Source: Panagrolaimus kolymaensis (Eukaryota > Nematoda > Chromadorea > Rhabditida > Panagrolaimidae). From it: a stretch of DNA of 64,000 nucleotides. Below, one piece after another: positions 1 through 15,000 of the stretch. Below the pieces are notes generated by a model, which ran no database searches, was not told where the DNA came from, and saw nothing but the letters and a program-made list of their open reading frames with translations. The DNA is taken from the NCBI GenBank assembly GCA_028622995.1, contig JAJQJQ010000027.1:2418001-2482000 (forward strand), written 5' to 3'. The position numbers and the translations under genes are program-made. Each line of letters begins with the position of its first letter. The stretch's first letter is position 1.

Positions 1-3000
1 CTTCAAAGGCCACGACCCTGTATTTTTTATTTAGAATTTTATCTAAAATGAAATATCCAAAATCTTTTTACCGAATGTTTGAGGAGATGATCAAAGGGAA
101 TTAATAAAACTTTGTTTAAATAAATAAATAACAATCCCAAGAAGTGACATAAACTCTTTTTTCTTCAAAGGCCACGAATCTGTATTTTTTATTTAGAATT
201 TTATCTAAAATGAAATATCCAAAATCTTTTTACCGAATGTTTGAGGAGATGATCAAAGGGAATTAATAAAACTCTTTTTGAATAAATTGTAAGAATCCAA
301 AGAAGTGACATAAACTCTTTTTTCTTCAAACGCCACGAATCTGTATTTTTTATTTAGAATTTTATCAAAAATAAAATATCCAAAATCTTTTTATCGAATG
401 TTTGAGGAGATGATCAAAGGGAATTAATAAAACTTTGTTTAAATAAATAAATAACAATCCAAAGAAATGACATAAACTCTTTTTTCTTCAAAGGCCACGA
501 CCCTGTATTTTTTATTTAGAATTTTATCTAAAATGAAATATCCAAAATCTTTTTACCGAATGTTTGAGGAGATGATCAAAGGGAATTAATAAAACTTTGT
601 TTAAATAAATAAATAACAATCCAAAGAAATGACATAAACTCTTTTTTCTTCAAAGGCCACGACCCTGTATTTTTTATTTAGAATTTTATCTAAAATGAAA
701 TATCCAAAATCTTTTTACCGAATGTTTGAGGAGATGATCAAAGGGAATTAATAAAACTCTTTTTGAATAAATTGTAAGAATCCAAAGAAGTGACATAAAC
801 TCTTTTTTCTTCAAACGCCACGAATCTGTATTTTTTATTTAGAATTTTATCAAAAATAAAATATCCAAAATCTTTTTATCGAATGTTTGAGGAGATGATC
901 AAAGGGAATTAATAAAACTTTGTTTAAATAAATAAATAACAATCCAAAGAAATGACATAAACTCTTTTTTCTTCAAAGGCCACGACCCTGTATTTTTTAT
1001 TTAGAATTTTATCTAAAATGAAATATCCAAAATCTTTTTACCGAATGTTTGAGGAGATGATCAAAGGGAATTAATAAAACTTTGTTTAAATAAATAAATA
1101 ACAATCCAAAGAAGTGACATAAACTCTTTTTTCTTCAAAGGCCACGAATCTGTATTTTTTATATAGAATTTTATCTAAAATAAAATATCCAAAATCTTTT
1201 TACCGAATGTTTGAGGAGATGATCAAAGGGAATTAATAAAACTCTGTTTGAATAAATTTGTTAGAATCCAAATAAGTGACATAAACTCTTTTTTCTTCAA
1301 ACGCCACGAATCTTTATTTTTTATTTAGAATTTTATCAAAAATAAAATATCCAAAATCTTTTTATCGAATGTTTGAGGAGATGATCAAAGGGAATTAATA
1401 AAACTTTGTTTAAATAAATAAATAACAATCCAAAGAAATGACATAAACTCTTTTTTCTTCAAAGGCCACGAACCTGTATTTTTTATATAGAATTTTATCT
1501 AAAATAAAATATCCAAAATCTTTTTACCGAATGTTTGAGGAGATGATCAAAGGGAATTAATAAAACTTTGTTTAAATAAATAAATAACAATCCAAAGAAG
1601 TGACATAAACTCTTTTTTCTTCAAAGGCCTCGAACCTGTATTTTTTATTTAGAATTTTATCAAAAATAAAATATCCAAAATCTTTTTATCGAATGTTTGA
1701 GGAGATGATCAAAGGGAATTAATAAAACTTTGTTTAAATAAATAAATAACAATCCAAAGAAATGACATAAACTCTTTTTTCTTCAAAGGCCACGACCCTG
1801 TATTTTTTATTTAGAATTTTATCTAAAATAAAATATCCAAAATCTTTTTACCGAATGTTTGAGGAGATGATCAAAGGGAATTAATAAAACTTTGTTTAAA
1901 TAAATAAATAACAATCCAAAGAAATGACATAAACTCTTTTTTCTTCAAAGGCCACGACCCTGTATTTTTTATTTAGAATTTTATCTAAAATAAAATATCC
2001 AAAATCTTTTTATCGAATGTTTGAGGTGATGATCAAAGGGAATTAATAAAACTTTGTTTAAATAAATAAATAACAATCCAAAGAAATGACATAAACTCTT
2101 TTTTCTTCAAAGGCCACGACCCTGTATTTTTTATTTAGAATTTTATCTAAAATAAAATATCCAAAATCTTTTTATCGAATGTTTGAGGAGATGATCAAAG
2201 GGAATTAATAAAACTTTGTTTAAATAAATAAATAACAATCCAAAGAAATGACATAAACTCTTTTTTCATCAAAGGCCACGACCCTGTATTTTTTATTTAG
2301 AATTTTATCTAAAATAAAATATCCAAAATCTTTTTACCGAATGTTTGAGGAGATGATCAAAGGGAATTAATAAAACTTTGTTTAAATAAATAAATAACAA
2401 TCCAAAGAAGTGACATAAACTCTTTTTTCTTCAAAGGCCACGAATCTGTATTTTTTATTTAGAATTTTATCAAAAATAAAATATCCAAAATCTTTTTATC
2501 GAATGTTTGAGGAGATGATCAAAGGAATTAATAAAACTTTGTTTAAATAAATAAATAACAATCCAAAGAAGTGACATAAACTCTTTTTTCTTCAAAGGCC
2601 ACGAATCTGTATTTTTTATTTAGAATTTTATCAAAAATAAAATATCCAAAATCTTTTTATCGAATGTTTGAGGAGATGATCAAAGGGAATTAATAAAACT
2701 TTGTTTAAATAAATAAATAACAATCCAAAGAAATGACATAAACTCTTTTTTCTTCAAAGGCCACGACCCTGTATTTTTTATATAGAATTTTATCTAAAAT
2801 AAAATATCCAAAATCTTTTTACCGAATGTTTGAGGAGATGATCAAAGGGAATTAATAAAACTCTGTTTGAATAAATTTGTTAGAATCCAAAGAAGTGACA
2901 TAAACTCTTTTTTCTTCAAACGCCACGAATCTGTATTTTTTATTTAGAATTTTATCAAAAATAAAATATCCAAAATCTTTTTATCGAATGTTTGAGGAGA

Positions 3001-6000
3001 TGATCAAAGGGAATTAATAAAACTTTGTTTAAATAAATAAATAACAATCCAAAGAAGTGACATAAACTCTTTTTTCTTCAAAGTCCACGAATCTGTATTT
3101 TTTATTTAGAATTTTATCAAAAATAAAATATCCAAAATCTTTTTATCGAATGTTTGAGGAGATGATCAAAGGAATTAATAAAACTTTGTTTAAATAAATA
3201 AATAACAATCCAAAGAAATGACATAAACTCTTTTTTCTTCAAAGGCCACGACCCTGTATTTTTTATATAGAATTTTATCTAAAATAAAATATCCAAAATC
3301 TTTTTACCGAATGTTTGAGGAGATGATCAAAGGGAATTAATAAAACTCTGTTTGAATAAATTTGTTAGAATCCAAAGAAGTGACATAAACTCTTTTTTCT
3401 TCAAACGCCACGAATCTGTATTTTTTATTTAGAATTTTATCAAAAATAAAATATCCAAAATCTTTTTATCGAATGTTTGAGGAGATGATCAAAGGGAATT
3501 AATAAAACTTTGTTTAAATAAATAAATAACAATCCAAAGAAATGACATAAACTCTTTTTTCTTCAAAGGCCACGACCCTGTATTTTTTATTTAGAATTTT
3601 ATCTAAAATAAAATATCCAAAATCTTTTTACCGAATGTTTGAGGAGATGATCAAAGGGAATTAATAAAACTTTGTTTATATAAATAAATAACAATCCAAA
3701 GAAGTGACATAAACTCTTTTTTCTTCAAAGGCCACGAATCTGTATTTTGGATTTAGAATTTTATCAAAAATAAAATATCCAAAATCTTTTTATCGAATGT
3801 TTTAGGAGATGATCAAAGGGAATTAATAAAACTTTGTTTAAATAAATAAATAACAATCCAAAGAAATGACATAAACTCTTTTTTCTTCAAAGGCCACGAC
3901 CCTGTATTTTTTATTTAGAATTTTATCTAAAATAAAATATCCAAAATCTTTTTACCGAATGTTTGAGGAGATGATCAAAGGGAATTAATAAAACTTTGTT
4001 TAAATAAATAAATAACAATCCAAAGAAGTGACATAAACTCTTTTTTCTTCAAAGGCCTCGAACCTGTATTTTTTATTTAGAATTTTATCAAAAATAAAAT
4101 ATCCAAAATCTTTTTATCGAATGTTTGAGGAGATGATCAAAGGGAATTAATAAAACTTTGTTTAAATAAATAAATAACAATCCAAAGAAATGACATAAAC
4201 TCTTTTTTCTTCAAAGGCCACGACCCTGTATTTTTTATTTAGAATTTTATCTAAAATAAAATATCCAAAATCTTTTTATCGAATGTTTGAGGAGATGATC
4301 AAAGGAATTAATAAAACTTTGTTTATATAAATAAATAACAATCCAAAGAAGTGACATAAACTCTTTTTTCTTCAAAGGCCACGAATCTGTATTTTGGATT
4401 TAGAATTTTATCAAAAATAAAATATCCAAAATCTTTTTATCGAATGTTTGAGGAGATGATCAAAGGGAATTAATAAAACTTTGTTTAAATAAATAAATAA
4501 CAATCCAAAGAAATGACATAAACTCTTTTTTCTTCAAAGGCCACGACCCTGTATTTTTTATTTAGAATTTTATCTAAAATAAAATATCCAAAATCTTTTT
4601 ACCGAATGTTTGAGGAGATGATCAAAGGGAATTAATAAAACTTTGTTTAAATAAATAAATAACAATCCAAAGAAGTGACATAAACTCTTTTTTCTTCACA
4701 GGCCACGAATCTGTATTTTTTATTTAGAATTTTATCAAAAATAAAATATCCAAAATCTTTTTATCGAATGTTTGAGGAGATGATCAAAGGAATTAATAAA
4801 ACTTTGTTTAAATAAATAAATAACAATCCAAAGAAATGACATAAACTCTTTTTTCTTCAAAGGCCACGACCCTGTATTTTTTATATAGAATTTTATCTAA
4901 AATAAAATATCCAAAATCTTTTTACCGAATGTTTGAGGAGATGATCAAAGGGAATTAATAAAACTCTGTTTGAATAAATTTGTTAGAATCCAAAGAAGTG
5001 ACATAAACTCTTTTTTCTTCAAACGCCACGAATCTGTATTTTTTATTTAGAATTTTATCAAAAATAAAATATCCAAAATCTTTTTATCGAATGTTTGAGG
5101 AGATGATCAAAGGGAATTAATAAAACTTTGTTTAAATAAATAAATAACAATCCAAAGAAATGACATAAACTCTTTTTTCTTCAAAGGTCACGACCCTGTA
5201 TTTTTTATTTAGAATTTTATCTAAAATAAAATATCCAAAATCTTTTTACCGAATGTTTGAGGAGATGATCAAAGGGAATTAATAAAACTTTGTTTATATA
5301 AATAAATAACAATCCAAAGAAGTGACATAAACTCTTTTTTCTTCAAAGGCCACGAATCTGTATTTTGGATTTAGAATTTTATCAAAAATAAAATATCCAA
5401 AATCTTTTTATCGAATGTTTGAGGAGATGATCAAAGGGAATTAATAAAACTTTGTTTATATAAATAAATAACAATCCAAAGAAGTGACATAAACTCTTTT
5501 TTCTTCAAAGGCCACGAATCTGTATTTTGGATTTAGAATTTTATCAAAAATAAAATATCCAAAATCTTTTTACCGAATGTTTGAGGAGATGATCAAAGGG
5601 AATTAATAAAACTCTGTTTGAATAAATTTGTTAGAATCCAAAGAAGTGACATAAACTCTTTTTTCTTCAAACGCCACGAATCTGTATTTTTTATTTAGAA
5701 TTTTATCAAAAATAAAATATCCAAAATCTTTTTATCGAATGTTTGAGGAGATGATCAAAGGAATTAATAAAACTTTGTTTAAATAAATAAATAACAATCC
5801 AAAGAAATGACATAAACTCTTTTTTCTTCAAAGGCCACGACCCTGTATTTTTTATTTAGAATTTTATCTAAAATAAAATATCCAAAATCTTTTTACCGAA
5901 TGTTTGAGGAGATGATCAAAGGGAATTAATAAAACTTTGTTTATATAAATAAATAACAATCCAAAGAAGTGACATAAACTCTTTTTTCTTCAAAGGCCAC

Positions 6001-9000
6001 GAATCTGTATTTTGGATTTAGAATTTTATCAAAAATAAAATATCCAAAATCTTTTTATCGAATGTTTGAGGAGATGATCAAAGGGAATTAATAAAACTTT
6101 GTTTATATAAATAAATAACAATCCAAAGAAGTGACATAAACTCTTTTTTCTTCAAAGGCCACGAATCTGTATTTTGGATTTAGAATTTTATCAAAAATAA
6201 AATATCCAAAATCTTTTTACCGAATGTTTGAGGAGATGATCAAAGGGAATTAATAAAACTTTGTTTATATAAATAAATAACAATCCAAAGAAGTGACATA
6301 AACTCTTTTTTCTTCAAAGGCCACGAATCTGTATTTTGGATTTAGAATTTTATCAAAAATAAAATATCCAAAATCTTTTTACCGAATGTTTGAGGAGATG
6401 ATCAAAGGGAATTAATAAAACTCTGTTTGAATAAATTTGTTAGAATCCAAAGAAGTGACATAAACTCTTTTTTCTTCAAACGCCACGAATCTGTATTTTT
6501 TATTTAGAATTTTATCAAAAATAAAATATCCAAAATCTTTTTATCGAATGTTTGAGGAGATGATCAAAGGAATTAATAAAACTTTGTTTAAATAAATAAA
6601 TAACAATCCAAAGAAATGACATAAACTCTTTTTTCTTCAAAGGCCACGACCCTGTATTTTTTATTTAGAATTTTATCTAAAATAAAATATCCAAAATCTT
6701 TTTATCGAATGTTTGAGGAGATGATCAAAGGGAATTAATAAAACTTTGTTTAAATAAATAAATAACAATCCAAAGAAATGACATAAACTCTTTTTTCTTC
6801 AAAGGCCACGACCCTGTATTTTTTATTTAGAATTTTATCTAAAATAAAATATCCAAAATCTTTTTACCGAATGTTTGAGGAGATGATCAAAGGGAATTAA
6901 TAAATTTTTGTTTAAATAAATAAATAACAATCCAAAGAAGTGACATAAACTCTTTTTTCTTCAAAGGCCACGAATCTGTATTTTTTATTTAGAATTTTAT
7001 CTAAAATAAAATATCCAAAATCTTTTTACCGAATGTTTGAGGAGATGATCAAAGGGAATTAATAAAACTTTGTTTATATAAATAAATAACAATCCAAAGA
7101 AGTGACATAAACTCTTTTTTCTTCAAAGGCCACGAATCTGTATTTTGGATTTAGAATTTTATCAAAAATAAAATATCCAAAATCTTTTTATCGAATGTTT
7201 TAGGAGATGATCAAAGGGAATTAATAAAACTTTGTTTAAATAAATAAATAACAATCCAAAGAAATGACATAAACTCTTTTTTCTTCAAAGGCCACGACCC
7301 TGTATTTTTTATTTAGAATTTTATCTAAAATAAAATATCCAAAATCTTTTTATCGAATGTTTGAGGAGATGATCAAAGGGAATTAATAAAACTTTGTTTA
7401 AATAAATAAATAACAATCCAAAGAAATGACATAAACTCTTTTTTCTTCAAAGGCCACGACCCTGTATTTTTTATTAAGAATATTATCTAAAATAAAATAT
7501 CCAAAATCTTTTTACCGAATGTTTGAGGAGATGATCAAAGGGAATTAATAAAACTTTGTTTAAATAAATAAATAACAATCCAAAGAAATGACATAAACTC
7601 TTTTTTCTTCAAAGGCCACGACCCTATATTTTTTATTTAGAATTTTATCTAAAATAAAATATCCAAAATCTTTTTACCGAATGTTTGAGGAGATGATCAA
7701 AGGGAATTAATAAAACTTTGTTTAAATAAATAAATAACAATCCAAAGAAATGACATAAACTCTTTTTTCTTCAAAAGCCACGACCCTGTATTTTTTATTT
7801 AGAATTTTATCTAAAATAAAATATCCAAAATCTTTTTATCGAATGTTTGAGGAGATGATCAAAGGGAATTAATAAAACTTTGTTTAAATAAATAAATAAC
7901 AATCCAAAGAAATGACATAAACTCTTTTTTCTTCAAAGGCCACGACCCTGTATTTTTTATTTAGAATTTTATCTAAAATAAAATATCCAAAATCTTTTTA
8001 CCGAATGTTTGAGGAGATGATCAAAGGGAATTAATAAAACTTTGTTTATATAAATAAATAACAATCCAAAGAAGTGACATAAACTCTTTTTTCTTCAAAG
8101 GCCACGACCCTGTATTTTTTATTTAGAATTTTATCTAAAATAAAATATCCAAAATCTTTTTACCGAATGTTTGAGGAGATGATCAAAGGGAATTAATAAA
8201 ACTTTGTTTAAATAAATAAATAACAATCCAAAGAAGTGACATAAACTCTTTTTTCTTCAAAGGCCTCGAACCTGTATTTTTTATTTAGAATTTTATCAAA
8301 AATAAAATATCCAAAATCTTTTTATCGAATGTTTGAGGAGATGATCAAAGGAATTAATAAAACTTTGTTTATATAAATAAATAACAATCCAAAGAAGTGA
8401 CATAAACTCTTTTTTCTTCAAAGGCCACGAATCTGTATTTTGGATTTAGAATTTTATCAAAAATAAAATATCCAAAATCTTTTTATCGAATGTTTGAGGA
8501 GATGATCAAAGGGAATTAATAAAACTTTGTTTAAATAAATAAATAACAATCCAAAGAAATGACATAAACTCTTTTTTCTTCAAAGGCCACGACCCTGTAT
8601 TTTTTATTTAGAATTTTATCTAAAATAAAATATCCAAAATCTTTTTATCGAATGTTTGAGGAGATGATCAAAGGAATTAATAAAACTTTGTTTATATAAA
8701 TAAATAACAATCCAAAGAAGTGACATAAACTCTTTTTTCTTCAAAGGCCACGAATCTGTATTTTGGATTTAGAATTTTATCAAAAATAAAATATCCAAAA
8801 TCTTTTTATCGAATGTTTGAGGAGATGATCAAAGGGAATTAATAAAACTTTGTTTAAATAAATAAATAACAATCCAAAGAAATGACATAAACTCTTTTTT
8901 CTTCAAAGGCCACGACCCTGTATTTTTTATTTAGAATTTTATCTAAAATAAAATATCCAAAATCTTTTTATCGAATGTTTGAGGAGATGATCAAAGGAAT

Positions 9001-12000
9001 TAATAAAACTTTGTTTATATAAATAAATAACAATCCAAAGAAGTGACATAAACTCTTTTTTCTTCAAAGGCCACGACCCTGTATTTTTTATTTAGAATTT
9101 TATCTAAAATAAAATATCCAAAATCTTTTTACCGAATGTTTGAGGAGATGATCAAAGGGAATTAATAAAACTTTGTTTAAATAAATAAATAACAATCCAA
9201 AGAAGTGACATAAACTCTTTTTTCTTCACAGGCCACGAATCTGTATATTTTATTTAGAATTTTATCAAAAATAAAATATCCAAAATCTTTTTATCGAATG
9301 TTTGAGGAGATGATCAAAGGAATTAATAAAACTTTGTTTAAATAAATAAATAACAATCCAAAGAAATGACATAAACTCTTTTTTCTTCAAAGGCCACGAC
9401 CCTGTATTTTTTATATAGAATTTTATCTAAAATAAAATATCCAAAATCTTTTTACCGAATGTTTGAGGAGATGATCAAAGGGAATTAATAAAACTCTGTT
9501 TGAATAAATTTGTTAGAATCCAAAGAAGTGACATAAACTCTTTTTTCTTCAAACGCCACGAATCTGTATTTTTTATTTAGAATTTTATCAAAAATAAAAT
9601 ATCCAAAATCTTTTTATCGAATGTTTGAGGAGATGATCAAAGGGAATTAATAAAACTTTGTTTAAATAAATAAATAACAATCCAAAGAAATGACATAAAC
9701 TCTTTTTTCTTCAAAGGTCACGACCCTGTATTTTTTATTTAGAATTTTATCTAAAATAAAATATCCAAAATCTTTTTACCGAATGTTTGAGGAGATGATC
9801 AAAGGGAATTAATAAAACTTTGTTTATATAAATAAATAACAATCCAAAGAAGTGACTTAAACTCTTTTTTCTTCAAAGGCCACGAATCTGTATTTTGGAT
9901 TTAGAATTTTATCAAAAATAAAATATCCAAAATCTTTTTATCGAATGTTTGAGGAGATGATCAAAGGGAATTAATAAAACTTTGTTTATATAAATAAATA
10001 ACAATCCAAAGAAGTGACATAAACTCTTTTTTCTTCAAAGGCCACGAATCTGTATTTTGGATTTAGAATTTTATCAAAAATAAAATATCCAAAATCTTTT
10101 TATCGAATGTTTGAGGAGATGATCAAAGGGAATTAATAAAACTCTGTTTGAATAAATTTGTTAGAATCCAAAGAAGTGACATAAACTCTTTTTTCTTCAA
10201 ACGCCACGAATCTGTATTTTTTATTTAGAATTTTATCAAAAATAAAATATCCAAAATCTTTTTATCGAATGTTTGAGGAGATGATCAAAGGAATTAATAA
10301 AACTTTGTTTAAATAAATAAATAACAATCCAAAGAAATGACATAAACTCTTTTTTCTTCAAAGGCCACGACCCTGTATTTTTTATTTAGAATTTTATCTA
10401 AAATAAAATATCCAAAATCTTTTTATCGAATGTTTGAGGAGATGATCAAAGGGAATTAATAAAACTTTGTTTAAATAAATAAATAACAATCCAAAGAAAT
10501 GACATAAACTCTTTTTTCTTCAAAGGCCACGACCCTGTATTTTTTATTTAGAATTTTATCTAAAATAAAATATCCAAAATCTTTTTACCGAATGTTTGAG
10601 GAGATGATCAAAGGGAATTAATAAAACTTTGTTTATATAAATAAATAACAATCCAAAGAAGTGACATAAACTCTTTTTTCTTCAAAGGCCACGAATCTGT
10701 ATTTTGGATTTAGAATTTTATCAAAAATAAAATATCCAAAATCTTTTTATCGAATGTTTGAGGAGATGATCAAAGGAATTAATAAAACTTTGTTTATATA
10801 AATAAATAACAATCCAAAGAAGTGACATAAACTCTTTTTTCTTCAAAGGCCACGAATCTGTATTTTGGATTTAGAATTTTATCAAAAATAAAATATCCAA
10901 AATCTTTTTATCGAATGTTTGAGGAGATGATCAAAGGGAATTAATAAAACTTTGTTTAAATAAATAAATAACAATCCAAAGAAATGACATAAACTCTTTT
11001 TTCTTCAAAGGCCACGAATCTGTATTTTGGATTTAGAATTTTATCAAAAATAAAATATCCAAAATCTTTTTATCGAATGTTTGAGGAGATGATCAAAGGG
11101 AATTAATAAAACTTTGTTTAAATAAATAAATAACAATCCAAAGAAATGACATAAACTCTTTTTTCTTCAAAGGCCACGAATCTGTATTTTGGATTTAGAA
11201 TTTTATCAAAAATAAAATATCCAAAATCTTTTTATCGAATGTTTGAGGAGATGATCAAAGGGAATTAATAAAACTTTGTTTAAATAAATAAATAACAATC
11301 CAAAGAAATGACATAAACTCTTTTTTCTTCAAACGCCACGAATCTGTATTTTTTATTTAGAATTTTATCTAAAATAAAATATCCAAAATCTTTTTACCGA
11401 ATGTTTGAGGAGATGATCAAAGGGAATTAATAAAACTCTGTTTGAATAAATTTGTTAGAATCCAAAGAAGTGACATAAACTCTTTTTTCTTCAAACGCCA
11501 CGGACCAGTATTATTTATTTAGAATTTTATCAAAAATAAAATATCCAAAATCTTTTTATCGAATGTTTGAGGAGATGATCAAAGGGAATTAATAAAACTT
11601 TGTTTAAATAAATAAATAACAATCCAAAGAAATGACATAAACTCTTTTTTCTTCAAAGGCCACGAATCTGTATTTTGGATTTAGAATTTTATCAAAAATA
11701 AAATATCCAAAATCTTTTTATCGAATGTTTGAGGAGATGATCAAAGGGAATTAATAAAACTTTGTTTAAATAAATAAATAACAATCCAAAGAAATGACAT
11801 AAACTCTTTTTTCTTCAAAGGCCACGAATCTGTATTTTTTATTTAGAATTTTATCAAAAATAAAATATCCAAAATCTTTTTATCGAATGTTTGAGGAGAT
11901 GATCAAAGGGAATTAATAAAACTTTGTTTATATAAATAAATAACAATCCAAAGAAGTGACATAAACTCTTTTTTCTTCAAACGCCACGAATCTGTATTTT

Positions 12001-15000
12001 TTATTTAGAATTTTATCAAAAATAAAATATCCAAAATCTTTTTATCGAATGTTTGAGGAGATGATCAAAGGGAATTAATAAAACTTTGTTTAAATAAATA
12101 AATAACAATCCAAAGAAATGACATAAACTCTTTTTTCTTCAAAGGCCACGACCCTGTATTTTTTATTTAGAATTTTATCTAAAATAAAATATCCAAAATC
12201 TTTTTACCGAATGTTTGAGGAGATGATCAAAGGGAATTAATAAAACTCTGTTTGAATAAATTTGTTAGAATCCAAAGAAGTGACATAAACTCTTTTTTCT
12301 TCAAAGGCCACGAATCTGTATTTTGGATTTAGAATTTTATCAAAAATAAAATATCCAAAATCTTTTTATCGAATGTTTGAGGAGATGATCAAAGGGAATT
12401 AATAAAACTTTGTTTAAATAAATAAATAACAATCCAAAGAAATGACATAAACTCTTTTTTCTTCAAAGGCCACGAATCTGTATTTTTTATTTAGAATTTT
12501 ATCAAAAATAAAATATCCAAAATCTTTTTATCGAATGTTTGAGGAGATGATCAAAGGGAATTAATAAAACTTTGTTTATATAAATAAATAACAATCCAAA
12601 GAAGTGACATAAACTCTTTTTTCTTCAAACGCCACGAATCTGTATTTTTTATTTAGAATTTTATCAAAAATAAAATATCCAAAATCTTTTTATCGAATGT
12701 TTGAGGAGATGATCAAAGGGAATTAATAAAACTTTGTTTAAATAAATAAATAACAATCCAAAGAAATGACATAAACTCTTTTTTCTTCAAAGGCCACGAC
12801 CCTGTATTTTTTATTTAGAATTTTATCTAAAATAAAATATCCAAAATCTTTTTACCGAATGTTTGAGGAGATGATCAAAGGGAATTAATAAAACTCTGTT
12901 TGAATAAATTTGTTAGAATCCAAAGAAGTGACATAAACTCTTTTTTCTTCAAACGCCACGGACCAGTATTATTTATTTAGAATTTTATCTAAAATAAAAT
13001 ATCCAAAATCTTTTTATCGAATGTTTGAGGAGATGATCAAAGGGAATTAATAAAACTTTGTTTAAATAAATAAATAATAATCCAAAGAAGTGACATAAAC
13101 TCTTTTTTCTTCAAAGGCCTCGAACCTGTATTTTTTATTTAGAATTTTATCAAAAATAAAATATCCAAAATCTTTTTATCGAATGTTTGAGGAGATGATC
13201 AAAGGGAATTAATAAAACTTTGTTTAAATAAATAAATAACAATCCAAAGAAATGACATAAACTCTTTTTTCTTCAAACGCCACGGACCAGTATTATTTAT
13301 TTAGAATTTTATCAAAAATAAAATATCCAAAATCTTTTTATCGAATGTTTGAGGAGATGATCAAAGGGAATTAATAAAACTTTGTTTAAATAAATAAATA
13401 ACAATCCAAAGAAATGACATAAACTCTTTTTTCTTCAAAGGCCACGACCCTGTATTTTTTATTTAGAATTTTATCTAAAATAAAATATCCAAAATCTTTT
13501 TATCGAATGCTTGAGGAGATGATCAAAGGGAATTAATAAAACTTTGTTTAAATAAATAAATAATAATCCAAAGAAGTGACATAAACTCTTTTTTCTTCAA
13601 AGGCCTCGAACCTGTATTTTTTATTTAGAATTTTATCAAAAATAAAATATCCAAAATCTTTTTATCGAATGTTTGAGGAGATGATCAAAGGGAATTAATA
13701 AAACTTTGTTTAAATAAATAAATAACAATCCAAAGAAATGACATAAACTCTTTTTTCTTCAAAGGCCACGACCCTGTATTTTTTATTTAGAATTTTATCA
13801 AAAATAAAATATCCAAAATCTTTTTATCGAATGTTTGAGGAGATGATCAAAGGGAATTAATAAAACTTTGTTTATATAAATAAATAACAATCCAAAGAAG
13901 TGACATAAACTCTTTTTTCTTCAAACGCCACGAATCTGTATTTTTTATTTAGAATTTTATCAAAAATAAAATATCCAAAATCTTTTTATCGAATGTTTGA
14001 GGAGATGATCAAAGGGAATTAATAAAACTTTGTTTAAATAAATAAATAACAATCCAAAGAAATGACATAAACTCTTTTTTCTTCAAAGGCCACGACCCTG
14101 TATTTTTTATTTAGAATTTTATCAAAAATAAAATATCCAAAATCTTTTTATCGAATGTTTGAGGAGATGATCAAAGGAATTAATAAAACTTTGTTTAAAT
14201 AAATAAATAACAATCCAAAGAAATGACATAAACTCTTTTTTCTTCAAAGGCCACGACCCTGTATTTTTTATTTAGAATTTTATCTAAAATAAAATATCCA
14301 AAATCTTTTTATCGAATGTTTGAGGAGATGATCAAAGGAATTAATAAAACTTTGTTTAAATAAATAAATAACAATCCAAAGAAGTGACATAAACTCTTTT
14401 TTCTTCAAACGCCACGAATCTGTATTTTTTATTTAGAATTTTATCAAAAATAAAATATCCAAAATCTTTTTATCGAATGTTTGAGGAGATGATCAAAGGG
14501 AATTAATAAAACTTTGTTTAAATAAATAAATAACAATCCAAAGAAGTGACATAAACTCTTTTTTCTTCAAACGCCACGAATCTGTATTTTTTATTTAGAA
14601 TTTTATCAAAAATAAAATATCCAAAATCTTTTTATCGAATGTTTGAGGAGATGATCAAAGGAATTAATAAAACTTTGTTTATATAAATAAATAACAATCC
14701 AAAGAAGTGACATAAACTCTTTTTTCTTCAAACGCCACGAATCTGTATTTTTTATTTAGAATTTTATCAAAAATAAAATATCCAAAATCTTTTTATCGAA
14801 TGTTTGAGGAGATGATCAAAGGAATTAATAAAACTTTGTTTAAATAAATAAATAACAATCCAAAGAAATGACATAAACTCTTTTTTCTTCAAAGGCCACG
14901 ACCCTGTATTTTTTATTTAGAATTTTATCTAAAATAAAATATCCAAAATCTTTTTATCGAATGTTTGAGGAGATGATCAAAGGGAATTAATAAAACTTTG